Below are positions 9,146 through 17,917 of a stretch of 64,000 nucleotides of DNA, piece by piece. The first letter of the stretch is position 1, and each line of letters opens with the position of its first letter. Both the position numbers and the translations under genes were made by a program. The notes below the pieces were generated by a model. It ran no database searches. It was not told the origin of the DNA and saw nothing but the letters and a program-made list of their open reading frames with translations. This stretch comes from an uncultured Pelagibacteraceae bacterium. GTDB taxonomy: Bacteria; Pseudomonadota; Alphaproteobacteria; Pelagibacterales; Pelagibacteraceae. The DNA lies in NCBI GenBank assembly GCA_902557155.1, contig CACDYR010000001.1, positions 62,001 through 126,000 on the forward strand, written 5' to 3'.

Positions 9146-10580
9146 TCCAAGACTAAAGGAAGAATGTGGAGTTTTTGGTATTAGCAATGCAAAAGATGCT
9201 TCGGCTCTAACAGCACTTGGACTACATGCATTGCAACACAGAGGTCAAGAAGGTTGTGGAATAGTTACATTTGATGGAGAAAAATATTACTCTGAAAAAA
9301 GATTTGGTTTAGTTGGTGATAATTTTAATAAAGAAAAAGTACTCAATAATCTTAAGGGAAATTATGCGATTGGCCATAACAGATACAGCACAACTGGAAA
9401 TAACATATTAAGAAACATCCAGCCTTTTTTTGCAGACACCAATGCAGGTGGAATTGGAGTTGCACATAATGGAAATCTTACTAATTCAATTGCTTTGAGA
9501 AATAAACTCGTTGAGGATGGAGCTATATTTTACACTACTTCAGATACTGAAACGATTGTTCAATTAATTGCTAAATCAAAAAGACCAAAAACTATTGACA
9601 AAGTAATTGATGCAATTTTTCAAATTCAAGGTGGCTATGCACTAGTGATGTTAACGCAAAACTCATTAATTGGGGTTAGAGATCCTTATGGAATTAGACC
9701 TCTAGTAATCGGTAAGCTTGGAAATAGTTATGTCCTGGCATCTGAAACTTGTGCGTTTGATATAATTGGTGCAAAATTTGTAAGAGAAGTTGAAAATGGT
9801 GAAATAGTTTTAATTGAAAATAATGAACTGAAAAGTATTAAGCCTTTCCCTGCTAAAAAAGTTAGACCTTGCGTATTTGAATATATTTATTTTTCAAGAC
9901 CAGACAGTCTAATAGGTGGAAAAACAGCATATGAGCATAGAAAAAACATAGGTAGAGAACTTGCAAAAGAAAATGATACTGATGCTGATATAGTGGTTCC
10001 TGTTCCAGACTCTGGAAATGCTGCTGCTATGGGTTTTGCTCAAGAGTTAAAAATGAATTTTGAGCATGGATTAATTCGAAACCATTATGTTGGAAGAACT
10101 TTCATCGAGCCAAGCCAAAAAATTAGAAGCTTAGGTGTAAAATTAAAATTAAATGCTAATCAAACAACAATAAAAAATAGAAAAATTATTCTAATTGATG
10201 ACTCTCTTGTTCGAGGAACAACTTCATACAAAATTGTTAAAATGCTTTATGATGCTGGTGCGAAAGAAGTTCATGTTAAAATTGCGTGCCCTGAAATAAG
10301 GTACCCAGATTTTTATGGTGTAGATACACCTACAAAAAAAGAATTGTTAGCAGCAAATAAAACAAATGATGAAATTTGTGAATATATTGGAGCTAAAACT
10401 TTGAGATTTTTATCAATAGAAGGATTATATAAAGCTATTGGTTTTGAAAACAGAAACGAAACATATCCACAATTAACAGATCATTATTTCACGGGTGAAT
10501 ATCCTGTTAAATTAGTGGATGAATTAGGAGATAATAAAATAACTCAGTTATCTTTATTAAGCACTCGATCAAACAATTAA
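9099..10580 (+). CDS. purF: Amidophosphoribosyltransferase PurF
   Basis: PurF commits PRPP to purine synthesis by replacing pyrophosphate with ammonia from glutamine. A 22-residue propeptide (basic, Lys-rich) precedes the catalytic nucleophile Cys23 in EECGVFGI, which would be exposed by autoprocessing. HRGQEGCG and GHNRYSTTG lie in the glutaminase domain, and the PRPP loop ILIDDSLVRGTTS is at about 363-375. No other ATG/GTG/TTG lies between base 9099 and the catalytic Cys, so this start is likely even though it overlaps cvpA by 47 bp. Confidence 0.95.
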   Translation: MKKHIKILKKKLQIYNPRLKEECGVFGISNAKDASALTALGLHALQHRGQEGCGIVTFDGEKYYSEKRFGLVGDNFNKEKVLNNLKGNYAIGHNRYSTTGNNILRNIQPFFADTNAGGIGVAHNGNLTNSIALRNKLVEDGAIFYTTSDTETIVQLIAKSKRPKTIDKVIDAIFQIQGGYALVMLTQNSLIGVRDPYGIRPLVIGKLGNSYVLASETCAFDIIGAKFVREVENGEIVLIENNELKSIKPFPAKKVRPCVFEYIYFSRPDSLIGGKTAYEHRKNIGRELAKENDTDADIVVPVPDSGNAAAMGFAQELKMNFEHGLIRNHYVGRTFIEPSQKIRSLGVKLKLNANQTTIKNRKIILIDDSLVRGTTSYKIVKMLYDAGAKEVHVKIACPEIRYPDFYGVDTPTKKELLAANKTNDEICEYIGAKTLRFLSIEGLYKAIGFENRNETYPQLTDHYFTGEYPVKLVDELGDNKITQLSLLSTRSNN

Positions 10581-10583
10581 ATT

Positions 10584-11141
10584 ATGAAAACAGTAAATTT
10601 TACTGAAATGAAAAATGGAACTAAGGAAGATTATGAACTTCTTGAAAAATTTGAGAAAAACTTTGAGAGACAAACTGCTGAGAGAGTTTTAAATTATTTA
10701 TCTAAACAAACAACGACATTGGAAGGATACAAAATCACTAGATTAGAACACTCTTTACAGGCTGCAACGAGAGCTTTTAAAAATAAAGAGAGTGATGAAA
10801 TGGTTGTTGCAACTTTACTACATGATATTGGAGATGATTTAGCGCCAATGAATCATTCTCAATATGCCGCATCTATACTAAGACCTTATGTTTCAGAAAG
10901 AACTTATTGGATTGTTCTACACCATGGTCTTTTTCAAACTTACTACAGCGCTCATCATTTAGGCGGTGACAGAAATGCAAGAGATAAATTTAAAGACCAC
11001 AAGTATTATCAGGACACTATAGATTTTTGTGAAAAATATGACCAATGCTCTTTTGATCCTGATTACAAAAGTATGACTTTGAATGATTTTAAGCCACTAG
11101 TTAAAAAAATATTCGCAAAAGAGCCTTATTATTACCTTTAA
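10584..11141 (+). CDS. HD-domain protein resembling diiron PhnZ/MIOX-type enzymes
   Basis: A 185-aa soluble protein with an HD metal-binding fold. The likely ligands, read directly, are His56 (RLEHSLQAA), His80-Asp81 (LLHDIGDD), His91 (MNHSQYAA), His113/114 (VLHHGLFQ) and Asp153 (EKYDQCSFD). This order and the EHSLQAA ... LLHDIG ... HH ... D layout resembles PhnZ/TmpB and myo-inositol oxygenase, mixed-valent diiron oxygenases, more than a nucleotide phosphohydrolase. The residue seven before the first His is Tyr (PhnZ has Glu27 there, from memory). It follows purF by 3 bp and precedes gshA; function unassigned. Confidence 0.65.
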   Translation: MKTVNFTEMKNGTKEDYELLEKFEKNFERQTAERVLNYLSKQTTTLEGYKITRLEHSLQAATRAFKNKESDEMVVATLLHDIGDDLAPMNHSQYAASILRPYVSERTYWIVLHHGLFQTYYSAHHLGGDRNARDKFKDHKYYQDTIDFCEKYDQCSFDPDYKSMTLNDFKPLVKKIFAKEPYYYL

Positions 11142-11170
11142 ATTTAGATATAAATCACTACTTACAGCAC

Positions 11171-12466
11171 ATGATTGATTCAAAAGAAAAAATTATAAAT
11201 TATTTTAAATCAGGCATTAAGGAAGCCAAAAATTTCAAAATTGGGATCGAGCATGAAAAGTTTTTATTTAATAATTCGGACAATAAAAGGATTAATTATT
11301 CAAAAATAAAAGAAATGTTTACAGCCCTGCTTGAATTTGGCTGGAATCCAGTTTTTGAAAAAGAAAATATTATTGCACTTAATAAAGGTGGTAAAAATAT
11401 AACTCTTGAACCAGGCAATCAAATAGAATTATCAGGAGATAAATTAAATCATATGCACGAGGCTTGTGCAGAGTCACAAGACTATTTGTTTGAATTAAAA
11501 CAAGTTACAAAAAAATTAGATATTAAAATTGTTAGTGCGGGATTTGATCCAATATCTAAATTAAGTGAAATACCAAATAATCCTAAACAACGATATGAGC
11601 TGATGACAAAGGATATGCCTCAAGGTGGTGAACTAAGTTTGGACATGATGTATCGAACATGTGGTACACAATTAAATATAGATTATAGTTCAGAAGAAGA
11701 TTTTATTAAAAAGTTCAGAGTAGCAAATTCTATTGTGCCTATTGCTATTGCTTTATTTGCTAATTCATCAATCGTAGAGAAAAAAAATAGCAACTATTTA
11801 TCTTATAGATCTAAAGTATGGCAAAGTACCTCTAGAGGTGGATTGCCAAAATTATTTTTCGAAAACATGAATTTTGAAAAATATGCAGATTTTGTAATTA
11901 ATTTTCCTATATTGTTTATACAAAATAAAGATCATTATATTTCAGGTAGGAAATATATTTTTAAGGATTTTATGGAAAAAAAAATCCAAGAAATTGGAAA
12001 TAGACTTCCAATTGAAGCAGACTTAACAACTCACTTAAGCACAATATTTACTGAGAATAGAGTAAAAAAATATATTGAATTAAGATCAATGGATACATGT
12101 GGTTGGGATTGTTTATGTGCAGGACCAGCCTTCAATATAGGTATGCTTTATGGAAATTTAGATGAAGTTTATGAACTAATTTCAACATGGGACATCGATA
12201 AAATAATTAACGCTTATCTAGAAGCGCCACAAAAGGGATTTAATACTCAATTAATGGGTAAAGATCTTCTTTATTGGTCATCTACACTTTTAGATCTTTC
12301 AAGAAAAGGGTTAGAGAATAGAGATGTTTTAAGCAAAAAAGGTAATAATGAGACTGTATTCCTAAACCATCTACAAAAAGTAATTGATAATAAAACAACA
12401 AACGCAGATCATATGATTAGTAAATTTTCAAAAAACGAAAATTTAGACGAATTGTATGATAAGTAA
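11171..12466 (+). CDS. gshA: Glutamate-cysteine ligase (plant/alphaproteobacterial type)
   Basis: It catalyses the first step of glutathione synthesis, joining glutamate and cysteine. The sequence has the GCS2-type signature: FKIGIEHEKFLF near residue 22, ITLEPGNQIELSGD (about 77-90), MYRTCGTQLNIDYSSEEDF and a later IELRSMDTCGWDC. Length 431 aa suits the plant-like class. It overlaps gshB by 11 bp, so the two enzymes are probably coupled. Confidence 0.92.
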   Translation: MIDSKEKIINYFKSGIKEAKNFKIGIEHEKFLFNNSDNKRINYSKIKEMFTALLEFGWNPVFEKENIIALNKGGKNITLEPGNQIELSGDKLNHMHEACAESQDYLFELKQVTKKLDIKIVSAGFDPISKLSEIPNNPKQRYELMTKDMPQGGELSLDMMYRTCGTQLNIDYSSEEDFIKKFRVANSIVPIAIALFANSSIVEKKNSNYLSYRSKVWQSTSRGGLPKLFFENMNFEKYADFVINFPILFIQNKDHYISGRKYIFKDFMEKKIQEIGNRLPIEADLTTHLSTIFTENRVKKYIELRSMDTCGWDCLCAGPAFNIGMLYGNLDEVYELISTWDIDKIINAYLEAPQKGFNTQLMGKDLLYWSSTLLDLSRKGLENRDVLSKKGNNETVFLNHLQKVIDNKTTNADHMISKFSKNENLDELYDK

Positions 12467-13382
12467 AATTGTTGCTGTTCAAGGAAACCATCCTTCCAAA
12501 CTAAATCCTTTAACGGATACAAGTATTTTTTTAGCAAACGAAATTCAGAGTAAAAAATATAAAATTTTCTATTACGATCCAAAAGACTTATCGGTTGTTA
12601 ATTCAAAAGTAACAGCTGACGGTTTTTTTATTAAATTTAACTATAGAAATAAAAAATTCTATAAAATCACAAAAAAACAAAATCTAGACTTAACAAAATG
12701 TAAATTTATTCTTATTCGTCAAGATCCACCTTTTAATCTTGAATATATTTCAACAACATACATTTTGGATACAATTAAGAATAAAGTTAAAATAATTAAC
12801 AACCCTACCTCTGTAAGGAATATTTCTGAAAAATTGTATTCATCTAAATATCAAAAATATATGCCAGCTACTATTTTTACTCAAAATATGGATGAAATAA
12901 AAAAATTTTTCAAAAAAAACAAAAAAGTCATTTTAAAACCCATCCATAGTTTCAGTGGAAATGATATTCATTTACTAACTAGATTTAATTCAAAATTAGT
13001 AAATAAATTTATAAAAAAACATGATCATATCATGTGCCAAAAATTTCTTCCTAAAATAAGTAAAGGAGACAAAAGGGTTTTTATTATAAATGGAAAAGTA
13101 TGTGGGGCAATTTCAAGAGTTCCAAAAAAAGGTTCAATTTTAAGTAATATGAGTAAAGGAGCAAAACCAACTAATATAAAATTAACAAGTAAAGAAATTA
13201 AAATTTCAAAATTAATTGCAAAAGATTTAAAAAAAGAAAATATTTTTTTTTCAGGAATTGATTTTATAGATCAAAAACTCAATGGAGATATTAATGTTAC
13301 CTCTCCAACTGGACTTAAAACACTTTACGATCTATCAGGAAAAAATTTAGCTAAAACTTTTTGGAAAGAGCTTAAAGCGTGA
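12456..13382 (+). CDS. gshB: Glutathione synthetase
   Basis: An ATP-grasp ligase adding glycine to gamma-glutamylcysteine. Recognisable segments are the N-terminal GshB fold with FILIRQDPPFNLEYISTTYIL (about 88-108), NPTSVRNISEKLY, the ATP-binding VILKPIHSFSGNDIH and the metal region GDKRVFIINGKVCGAISRVP. C-terminally, INVTSPTGLKTLYDLSG matches the substrate loop. Length 308 aa is usual; the protein is unusually Lys-rich, which fits the AT-rich genome. Confidence 0.9.
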   Translation: MISKIVAVQGNHPSKLNPLTDTSIFLANEIQSKKYKIFYYDPKDLSVVNSKVTADGFFIKFNYRNKKFYKITKKQNLDLTKCKFILIRQDPPFNLEYISTTYILDTIKNKVKIINNPTSVRNISEKLYSSKYQKYMPATIFTQNMDEIKKFFKKNKKVILKPIHSFSGNDIHLLTRFNSKLVNKFIKKHDHIMCQKFLPKISKGDKRVFIINGKVCGAISRVPKKGSILSNMSKGAKPTNIKLTSKEIKISKLIAKDLKKENIFFSGIDFIDQKLNGDINVTSPTGLKTLYDLSGKNLAKTFWKELKA

Positions 13383-14254
13383 ACAATTTGACTAATCAGC
13401 AAAAAGGTTCTTTGATGGCTTTTATAGGAGTTATGTTTATCACTCCTGACTCTTTGCTAATTAGATTATCAAATATTGATACTTGGGGGATGCTTTTTTA
13501 CAGAGGGGCAATGCCATTTGTGGTAGTTCTAATCGGTCTTCTTTTGTTTTATAAAAATAATTTCTTAAAAGCTTTGTTTAAAATTGGTTACCCAGGTATT
13601 TTTTATGTAATTAGTTTTTCTATTTGTAATATTACTTTTATTATCTCAATCCAAAACACCAATGTAGCAAATACTTTATTAATGGTAGCTCTTGCGCCGA
13701 TGCTTTCAGCCATCTTAGGAGCTATTTTCTTAAAAGAAAAACCAGATAATAAGACTTGGGTTGCTATAATAATTACTTTTATTGCTTGTGTTTATATTTT
13801 TTACGACTCTTTAAGTCTTGGCAATTTTTATGGAGATTTATTTGGTTTAATAACTTCTTTTGGATTAGCCTGTAACGCAAACATTGCAAGATATGCAAAA
13901 TCTACCGATTTAGTGCCTGCTGCAGTAATTGGAAAATCGTGTGTTGCAATATTTGCCTTTTTCTTTGTTAAAGACTTTGCATTAGTGGGAAATGATCTTT
14001 TTTATATACCTTTAATGTGTGTGATGTGTGTAGCCATACCATTTGTTTTAGTGACCATAGCGCCAAGATTTATAACTGCAGCTGAAGTTAATCTATTTTT
14101 CCTACTAGAAACTATCCTTGGACCGATATGGGTTTGGATGGTTATCAAAGAACAACCTTCTAACGAGACTATCTATGGAGGTATCGTTATCATTATTACG
14201 ATAGCAATTCATTCTTTACTGGCCATAAAAAAAACACAAACCAAAACTACGTAG
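13379..14254 (+). CDS. EamA/DMT superfamily permease
   Basis: A 291-aa protein with about ten hydrophobic segments in two EamA repeats. Conserved elements include MLFYRGAMPFVV in repeat 1, NTNVANTLLMVALAPMLSAILGAIFLKEKP at the repeat end, and GPIWVWMVIKEQPS near the C-terminus. The start is GTG, overlapping the gshB stop by 4 bp, so it is cotranscribed with glutathione genes. Two related permeases lie at 22043 and 43149. Substrate cannot be read from sequence; a thiol, amino acid or small metabolite is possible from context. Confidence 0.85.
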   Translation: MNNLTNQQKGSLMAFIGVMFITPDSLLIRLSNIDTWGMLFYRGAMPFVVVLIGLLLFYKNNFLKALFKIGYPGIFYVISFSICNITFIISIQNTNVANTLLMVALAPMLSAILGAIFLKEKPDNKTWVAIIITFIACVYIFYDSLSLGNFYGDLFGLITSFGLACNANIARYAKSTDLVPAAVIGKSCVAIFAFFFVKDFALVGNDLFYIPLMCVMCVAIPFVLVTIAPRFITAAEVNLFFLLETILGPIWVWMVIKEQPSNETIYGGIVIIITIAIHSLLAIKKTQTKTT

Positions 14255-14283
14255 CCAGAAAATATTAAACTTAAAAACTAAAT

Positions 14284-15588
14284 ATGCAAAAAGAAGTAAA
14301 AAAGTCTTGGGCTCTATTTATAGGAATAGGGGTAATGATGATTGCTCATGGTTTGCAAATGCAAGTTATGGGTATTCGATCAGTACTTGAGGATTTTAGT
14401 GTTTTTACAACTGGTATATTTATGTCTGGATATTATGTTGGTTACTTTGTAGGCTCAAGAACAACACCTAACTTTGTACAAAAAGTTGGTCACATAAGAG
14501 TTTTTGCTGCATTCGCTTCACTTGCATCTTTAAGTGCTTTAATCGCTGTTGTTTATGTAAATCCATTTATGTGGACAATTAGTAGATTCATAACAGGTAT
14601 AAGTTTAGTTAGTTGTTATGTAGTTACTGAAAGCTGGTTAAATGATAGAGCGACTAATAAAAATAGAGGACAACTATTGTCTGCTTATATGATGGTAATC
14701 TATTTTGGATTAGCTATAGGCATGTTGCTACTTAATGTTAGCAAACCAGAAGACTACGAACCATTTATTTTAGTTTCTATTTTACTTTCTCTTGCACTTG
14801 TTCCTATTTTATTAACTAAAAGACCTGCGCCTAAATTTAAAAAGATTGAAACAATAAGCATCAAAGAATTGTATAAGATTTCACCACTTGGTTCATTGAG
14901 CTCTTTCTTTACTGGCATCATTCACGCAGCATTCTTTTCTTTAATATCTGTTTACGCAACACTTGCAAAATTTTCTTTGGTTGAAACATCAATACTTTTA
15001 TTTATTGCAACAATTGCAGGAGTGATTGGCCAAGGACCAATAGGTTATTTTTCAGATACATTTGATAGAAGAAAAGTAATTGTTATTACAACTTTTGGAA
15101 GTTGTTTTTTAGCGTTTATTTCAATTCTAACTTCAAATGATCCTATTCAAAATATTTATTACATGGATGAATTTGCTTTAAGAAAAATTATATTTTTTAT
15201 TGCTGTAGGATTGTATTCAAGTTTATGTCTTCCTTTGTTTTCACTTAACCTTGCTCATACAAATGACTTTGTTCCCAAATCAAAATTCGTAGCAGCTGGA
15301 GGTGGTTTGCAGTTTATCTTTGGTGTAGGCGCAATTAGTGGACCTATTTTATGTTCTGTGTTTATGGAATGGTTTGGATTAAATGGTTTATTTGTTTTTT
15401 TAATTATTGCTCATGGAATAATTGGTGGATTTGGTTTATATAGGATGAAAGTTAGAGAAACTGTTGAAAACCCGGACTCAACTTTTACACCTGTGCCAGC
15501 AACAATTACACCTGCTGGACTAGAACTAGACCCAGATACACCTGCAACACTTGATGAAAATCCAGTTAATGAAACTGTAAAAACTTAA
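14284..15588 (+). CDS. Major facilitator superfamily transporter (YcaD-like)
   Basis: A 434-aa, about 12-TM carrier. The first half includes GIFMSGYYVGYFVGSR, ISRFITGISLVSCYVVTESWLND and AYMMVIYFGLAIGMLLL, typical of the YcaD/YfkF-like MFS group. The loop with GYFSDTFDRRKV is the MFS motif-A equivalent of the second half. A Pro/Thr/Asp-rich hydrophilic tail follows the last helix (about 395-434). Substrate unknown. It ends convergently with the MOSC gene, sharing a TTAA that provides a stop on both strands. Confidence 0.85.
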   Translation: MQKEVKKSWALFIGIGVMMIAHGLQMQVMGIRSVLEDFSVFTTGIFMSGYYVGYFVGSRTTPNFVQKVGHIRVFAAFASLASLSALIAVVYVNPFMWTISRFITGISLVSCYVVTESWLNDRATNKNRGQLLSAYMMVIYFGLAIGMLLLNVSKPEDYEPFILVSILLSLALVPILLTKRPAPKFKKIETISIKELYKISPLGSLSSFFTGIIHAAFFSLISVYATLAKFSLVETSILLFIATIAGVIGQGPIGYFSDTFDRRKVIVITTFGSCFLAFISILTSNDPIQNIYYMDEFALRKIIFFIAVGLYSSLCLPLFSLNLAHTNDFVPKSKFVAAGGGLQFIFGVGAISGPILCSVFMEWFGLNGLFVFLIIAHGIIGGFGLYRMKVRETVENPDSTFTPVPATITPAGLELDPDTPATLDENPVNETVKT

Positions 15589-16031
15589 TTAATTATTTCT
15601 ATTTTATCACCGACATTAATTTTGGAAGATGAGAGAATTTGGCATCTAAGACCACCTTTTCTCATAAATTCTTTCAGAATATTTTTTTGATCAAGCATTT
15701 CAGTCAAATGTCTGCACGGACGACATAATTCAATCCCCTCTAATTCAACATTTCCTACTTTTAATTTTTTTCCTATTAAATCGTTTAACTGAATGCCTTT
15801 TGTAACGACATTCCTTCTAAAATCGATGTAAGGTATATCGAGCCCAAATTTAATATTATATTCATCAATATTTTCAGACTCTATTAAAGATAATTGATTG
15901 TAAGGATCATTAAAATCATGAAAATGTCGATCACCTACTATTCCTTTATTTGCTAAAACATCAATTGAATTTACTTCCTTAATTGGTTGATTGTTGTTTG
16001 CTGCAATTCCTAATTTAAATACTTCAGCCAT
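15585..16031 (-). CDS. MOSC domain protein
   Basis: A 148-aa single-domain MOSC protein. Features include the N-terminal IDVLANKGIVGDRHF motif (about 23-37), NQLSLIESE, DFRRNVVTKGI and the conserved cysteine in IELCRPCRHL (about 96-105). MOSC domains bind or transfer sulfur at molybdenum cofactor proteins; stand-alone versions act in oxime/amine-reducing systems or unknown pathways. It is not next to the Moco genes at 23-24.8 kb, and it is divergent from the PhyH gene. Confidence 0.85.
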   Translation of the reverse strand: MAEVFKLGIAANNNQPIKEVNSIDVLANKGIVGDRHFHDFNDPYNQLSLIESENIDEYNIKFGLDIPYIDFRRNVVTKGIQLNDLIGKKLKVGNVELEGIELCRPCRHLTEMLDQKNILKEFMRKGGLRCQILSSSKINVGDKIEIIN

Positions 16032-16037
16032 AAATTA

Positions 16038-16064
16038 TTGAAGAAATAGTTGAGCTCATATAAT
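16038..16064 (+). promoter_or_regulatory. Candidate promoter of the PhyH-Gfo/Idh/MocA operon
   Basis: A TTGAAG box (16038-16043) and a perfect TATAAT (16059-16064) lie in the 47-bp gap between the divergent MOSC and PhyH genes. The 15-base spacing is short but usable. The predicted start site is about 8 bases before the PhyH ATG, so the transcript would be nearly leaderless. Inferred from consensus only. Confidence 0.4.
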
Positions 16065-16078
16065 CTTTTCAAAATAAT

Positions 16079-16903
16079 ATGACTTATCTATCATCAAATC
16101 AACTTAAACAGTATGAAGATAAAGGATACATATCCCCTATTGAAGTTTTGTCTAGTAGTGAGGCCTTAGAGGCAAGAGAAGAAATAGAATTAATTGAAAA
16201 AAAAATGCCAAATGAAATAGATAAATCGGGAAGATATAATGTTCATTTAATTTCACCAAAACTTGATTCGATTGTTCATAATTCAAAAATTTTAGATGCT
16301 GTAGAAAGTATTATTGGAAAAAACATCTTAGTTTGCAGTACTACTTTATTTATTAAAAACCCTAGCGAGCGAGGTTTTGTAAGTTATCATCAAGATGCAA
16401 AGTACATAGGATTAGAACCTCATAATTGGGTCACAGCATGGGTAGCATTAACAGATTCGAACGAAAATAATGGATGTATGAAAATGTGGCCTAAATCACA
16501 TTTAAATATTAAAGATCACAATGAGAAATTTAATGAAGGCAACTTGCTTACTAGAGGACAAACAGTAGAGAATGTGCCTGAAGAAGAAGTTAAATCTATA
16601 GAACTAAAAGCTGGTCAAATGTCATTGCATCATCCAAGAGTAGTGCACGGGTCAGGAATAAATAAGAGTAATGATAGAAGAATAGGATTTGTTATCCAAA
16701 GTTATATAGGGACAAACGTAAAACAGACCTTAGGTAAAAATAGTGTCCAAATTGCAAGAGGAGAGGATAAATATCATTATCATGAAATTATAAATAGAAC
16801 TAATACTTTAATGAATGAAAAAAGTATTTTACTTCGAAAAAAAGAAAATGATTACCTGCAAGAAATTTTTTATAAAGGTGCAAAACAAAAAGGATCTTAT
16901 TAG
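16079..16903 (+). CDS. Phytanoyl-CoA dioxygenase (PhyH) family oxygenase
   Basis: A 274-aa Fe(II)/2-oxoglutarate-dependent oxygenase. The iron ligands can be read as HQDAKY (His and Asp about 101-103) and the distal His in HHPRVVHGSGIN (about 184), with a following Arg suited to 2-oxoglutarate. The HxD motif is complete, which argues for hydroxylation rather than halogenation. It begins a tight operon with two Gfo/Idh/MocA oxidoreductases (3-bp gaps or overlaps). The substrate is unknown; the context suggests a sugar, polyol or organic acid rather than phytanoyl-CoA. Confidence 0.85.
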   Translation: MTYLSSNQLKQYEDKGYISPIEVLSSSEALEAREEIELIEKKMPNEIDKSGRYNVHLISPKLDSIVHNSKILDAVESIIGKNILVCSTTLFIKNPSERGFVSYHQDAKYIGLEPHNWVTAWVALTDSNENNGCMKMWPKSHLNIKDHNEKFNEGNLLTRGQTVENVPEEEVKSIELKAGQMSLHHPRVVHGSGINKSNDRRIGFVIQSYIGTNVKQTLGKNSVQIARGEDKYHYHEIINRTNTLMNEKSILLRKKENDYLQEIFYKGAKQKGSY

Positions 16904-16906
16904 TTT

Positions 16907-17917
16907 ATGAAAAAAGCACTTAACCTTGGGGTAATCGGAATAGATCATGGTCATATTTTCGATATGCTAGATGAAATGATTAAAGAAGGTTGTAGCTGTA
17001 ATTACTTTTGGACAGATGGGGATCCTTTAACTCTTCAAGAATTTAATAAAAAATATCCAAATATTAAAAGAAAAGAAAATAAAGAGGAAATATTAAATGA
17101 CTCATCTATTGATATGATTTTAATATCTTCAATCCCTGCAGATAGAGCTGGTCATTCAATAGATGCCTTAAAAGCTGGGAAAGATGTTATGGTAGATAAA
17201 CCAGGCTGCACTACCTTAGATCAGCTTAATAATTTGAAAAACACTGTTAAAGAAACTGGAAAGATCTGGTCTGTAAATTTTTCTGAAAGATTTCACGTTG
17301 CTGCAATTGCTAAAGCAGAAAAATTAGTCAATGAGGGAAAAATTGGTAAAGTAAAACAAACTATTGGTACAGGTCCCCATAGACAGGGTAATTATGAAAG
17401 ACCTGATTGGTTTTATAATCGTCAAAGTTATGGAGGAATTATTACCGATATTGGTTCCCACCAAATTCATCAATTTTTGGTTTTTACAAATTCAAATCAA
17501 GCAAAAATCAACCATGCATTAGTAGAAAATACGACAAAGAAAGATATGCCTGGTTTTCAAGATTTTGGTGAAGTGAACCTTACTGGTAATGGTGGGCATG
17601 GCTATATTCGTCTGGATTGGTTTACTCCAGATGCCCTTCCAACTTGGGGAGATGGAAGATTATTAATCCTTGGAGATAAAGGTTTTATTGAAATAAGAAA
17701 ATATACAGACTTAGCAAAATCAGAAAAAGGTAATCATTTATTTTTAGCAAATAATAATGAAGTGAAATATATTGATTGTTCTAATGTTAAGCTGCCCTAC
17801 TTTAGAAATTTAATTAATGATGTTTTAAAAAGAACAGAAACTGCATGTCCTCAAGAACTTACTTATCTTTCAATGGAACTTGCCATTAAAGCTCAAGAGC
17901 AAGCTGAAAAAACATGA
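16907..17917 (+). CDS. Gfo/Idh/MocA family oxidoreductase
   Basis: A 336-aa NAD(P)-dependent dehydrogenase of the glucose-fructose oxidoreductase/inositol dehydrogenase family. The N-terminal Rossmann fold starts LGVIGIDHGHIFDML, with GIDHGHI replacing the usual GxGxxG. The substrate/cofactor motif is MVDKPGC (about 93), a DKP variant of the family's EKP. A C-terminal alpha/beta domain includes GGIITDIGSHQIHQFL. The stop overlaps the next gene by 4 bp. The exact substrate cannot be told. Confidence 0.85.
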   Translation: MKKALNLGVIGIDHGHIFDMLDEMIKEGCSCNYFWTDGDPLTLQEFNKKYPNIKRKENKEEILNDSSIDMILISSIPADRAGHSIDALKAGKDVMVDKPGCTTLDQLNNLKNTVKETGKIWSVNFSERFHVAAIAKAEKLVNEGKIGKVKQTIGTGPHRQGNYERPDWFYNRQSYGGIITDIGSHQIHQFLVFTNSNQAKINHALVENTTKKDMPGFQDFGEVNLTGNGGHGYIRLDWFTPDALPTWGDGRLLILGDKGFIEIRKYTDLAKSEKGNHLFLANNNEVKYIDCSNVKLPYFRNLINDVLKRTETACPQELTYLSMELAIKAQEQAEKT

